Translations under genes and position numbers: made by a program
NCBI GenBank assembly: GCA_907163375.1
Contig: CAJQUW010007533.1
Location: 320,001 to 384,000 of the forward strand
Source of the DNA: Prostheceraeus crozeri
Taxonomy: Eukaryota > Platyhelminthes > Polycladida > Euryleptidae
Length of the DNA stretch: 64,000 nucleotides
Direction of reading: 5' to 3'
Shown: piece after piece, positions 63,777 through 64,000 of the stretch
Layout of the letters: each line of letters begins with the position of its first letter
How positions within the stretch are numbered: position 1 is the stretch's first letter
Notes under the pieces: generated by a model
Database searches by the model: none
Told to the model about the DNA's origin: nothing
The model's input: the letters and a program-made list of their open reading frames with translations, nothing else

Positions 63777-64000
63777 AAAGTGTATCAGAGTTTTCGTTGG
63801 AATTCGAATGAAAGTCAATGACTAAGCTAAGTCATGAGTTCGAAGCCACACAGTAAATCATGACAAGAAGGCCACCAAGTCAATGGGGCTTATGTATAGA
63901 CCACTGCTTCCAAATGTCGGGGTCGCTAGTTTATGGAACCATCCGGAGCTTCTTCCAGCGGTAAAGATTTTGCTCTCTAATGGGGTCCGGACAATACCAG
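63777..64000. other. Intergenic, no gene seen
   Basis: Short end of the window. A minor open frame near 63880-63990 gives a SMGLMYRPLLPNVGVASLWN-type peptide, possibly an LTR or LINE remnant, too short to call. Confidence 0.3.

Noticed and set aside
1-64000. tRNA, rRNA or host housekeeping genes
   Set aside because: None seen on either strand by eye; a tRNAscan or rRNA profile run would be needed to exclude weak candidates.

Overview
This is a eukaryotic, almost certainly animal, nuclear window made mostly of nested mobile elements. I see no convincing host protein-coding gene, tRNA or rRNA. Two large Polinton (Maverick) elements dominate: element 1 at about 1-26122, whose left tip runs off the window, and element 2 at 30848-47481. 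They come from clearly different Polinton lineages. Around them are an inverted pair of Penelope-like elements, a BEL/Pao LTR element, and LINE, piggyBac, pogo-like, mariner-like and other DNA transposon remains, plus several tandem repeats. Frequent TAGGCCTA-type words, the Polinton diversity and the Penelope and BEL/Pao content suggest a marine invertebrate (echinoderm or hemichordate-like). That placement is a weak inference.

Element 1 has terminal inverted repeats (TIRs) of about 1.77 kb, built from internal direct repeats with poly-C/poly-G tracts. On the plus strand it carries a zinc-finger/coiled-coil protein with a spliced leader, and the protein-primed DNA polymerase B. On the minus strand it carries three penton/minor-capsid-type genes, an adenain-like protease, the double-jelly-roll major capsid protein, basic core-like proteins, a chromodomain integrase, a packaging ATPase, two RING-like proteins, an exonuclease-like protein and several genes I cannot name. 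Between the capsid-type blocks sits a small plus-strand group: two PC4-like paralogues and a TATA-binding-protein-like (TBP-like) gene. Several genes share a core promoter layout, a TATA box followed 29-30 bp later by a TCAYTC initiator. A Penelope-like inverted dimer, a 1,074-bp palindrome with a 22-bp loop, has inserted into the convergent intergenic space after the polymerase. The element is broken in about four or five places but still reads well.

The interval 26123-30841 holds a LINE fragment on the minus strand and a Penelope-like fragment that has been split by a BEL/Pao LTR element. That element has LTRs of about 165 bp and an exact CATGT target duplication.

Element 2 is AT-rich, has TIRs of about 0.46 kb with AG...CT ends and an exact 6-bp AGTGTG target duplication. 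It carries a membrane-type protein inside its left TIR, a penton-like protein, packaging ATPase, polymerase B, zinc-finger proteins (one with a long VQP tripeptide repeat), a candidate fibre protein, a pVI-like protein, major capsid protein, a phospholipase-A2-like domain in line with an integrase, and an adenain-like protease. Short hairpin repeats sit between its genes. It is older-looking and broken in roughly seven or eight places.

From 47488 to the end the window is intergenic repeat sequence: a dispersed 18-bp motif, an 835-bp tandem repeat family, a pogo-like fragment, an internally deleted piggyBac with TTAA duplications, a DUF7869-like remnant, and a 3-kb element with 16-bp TIRs that holds a G+C satellite and a mariner-like fragment.
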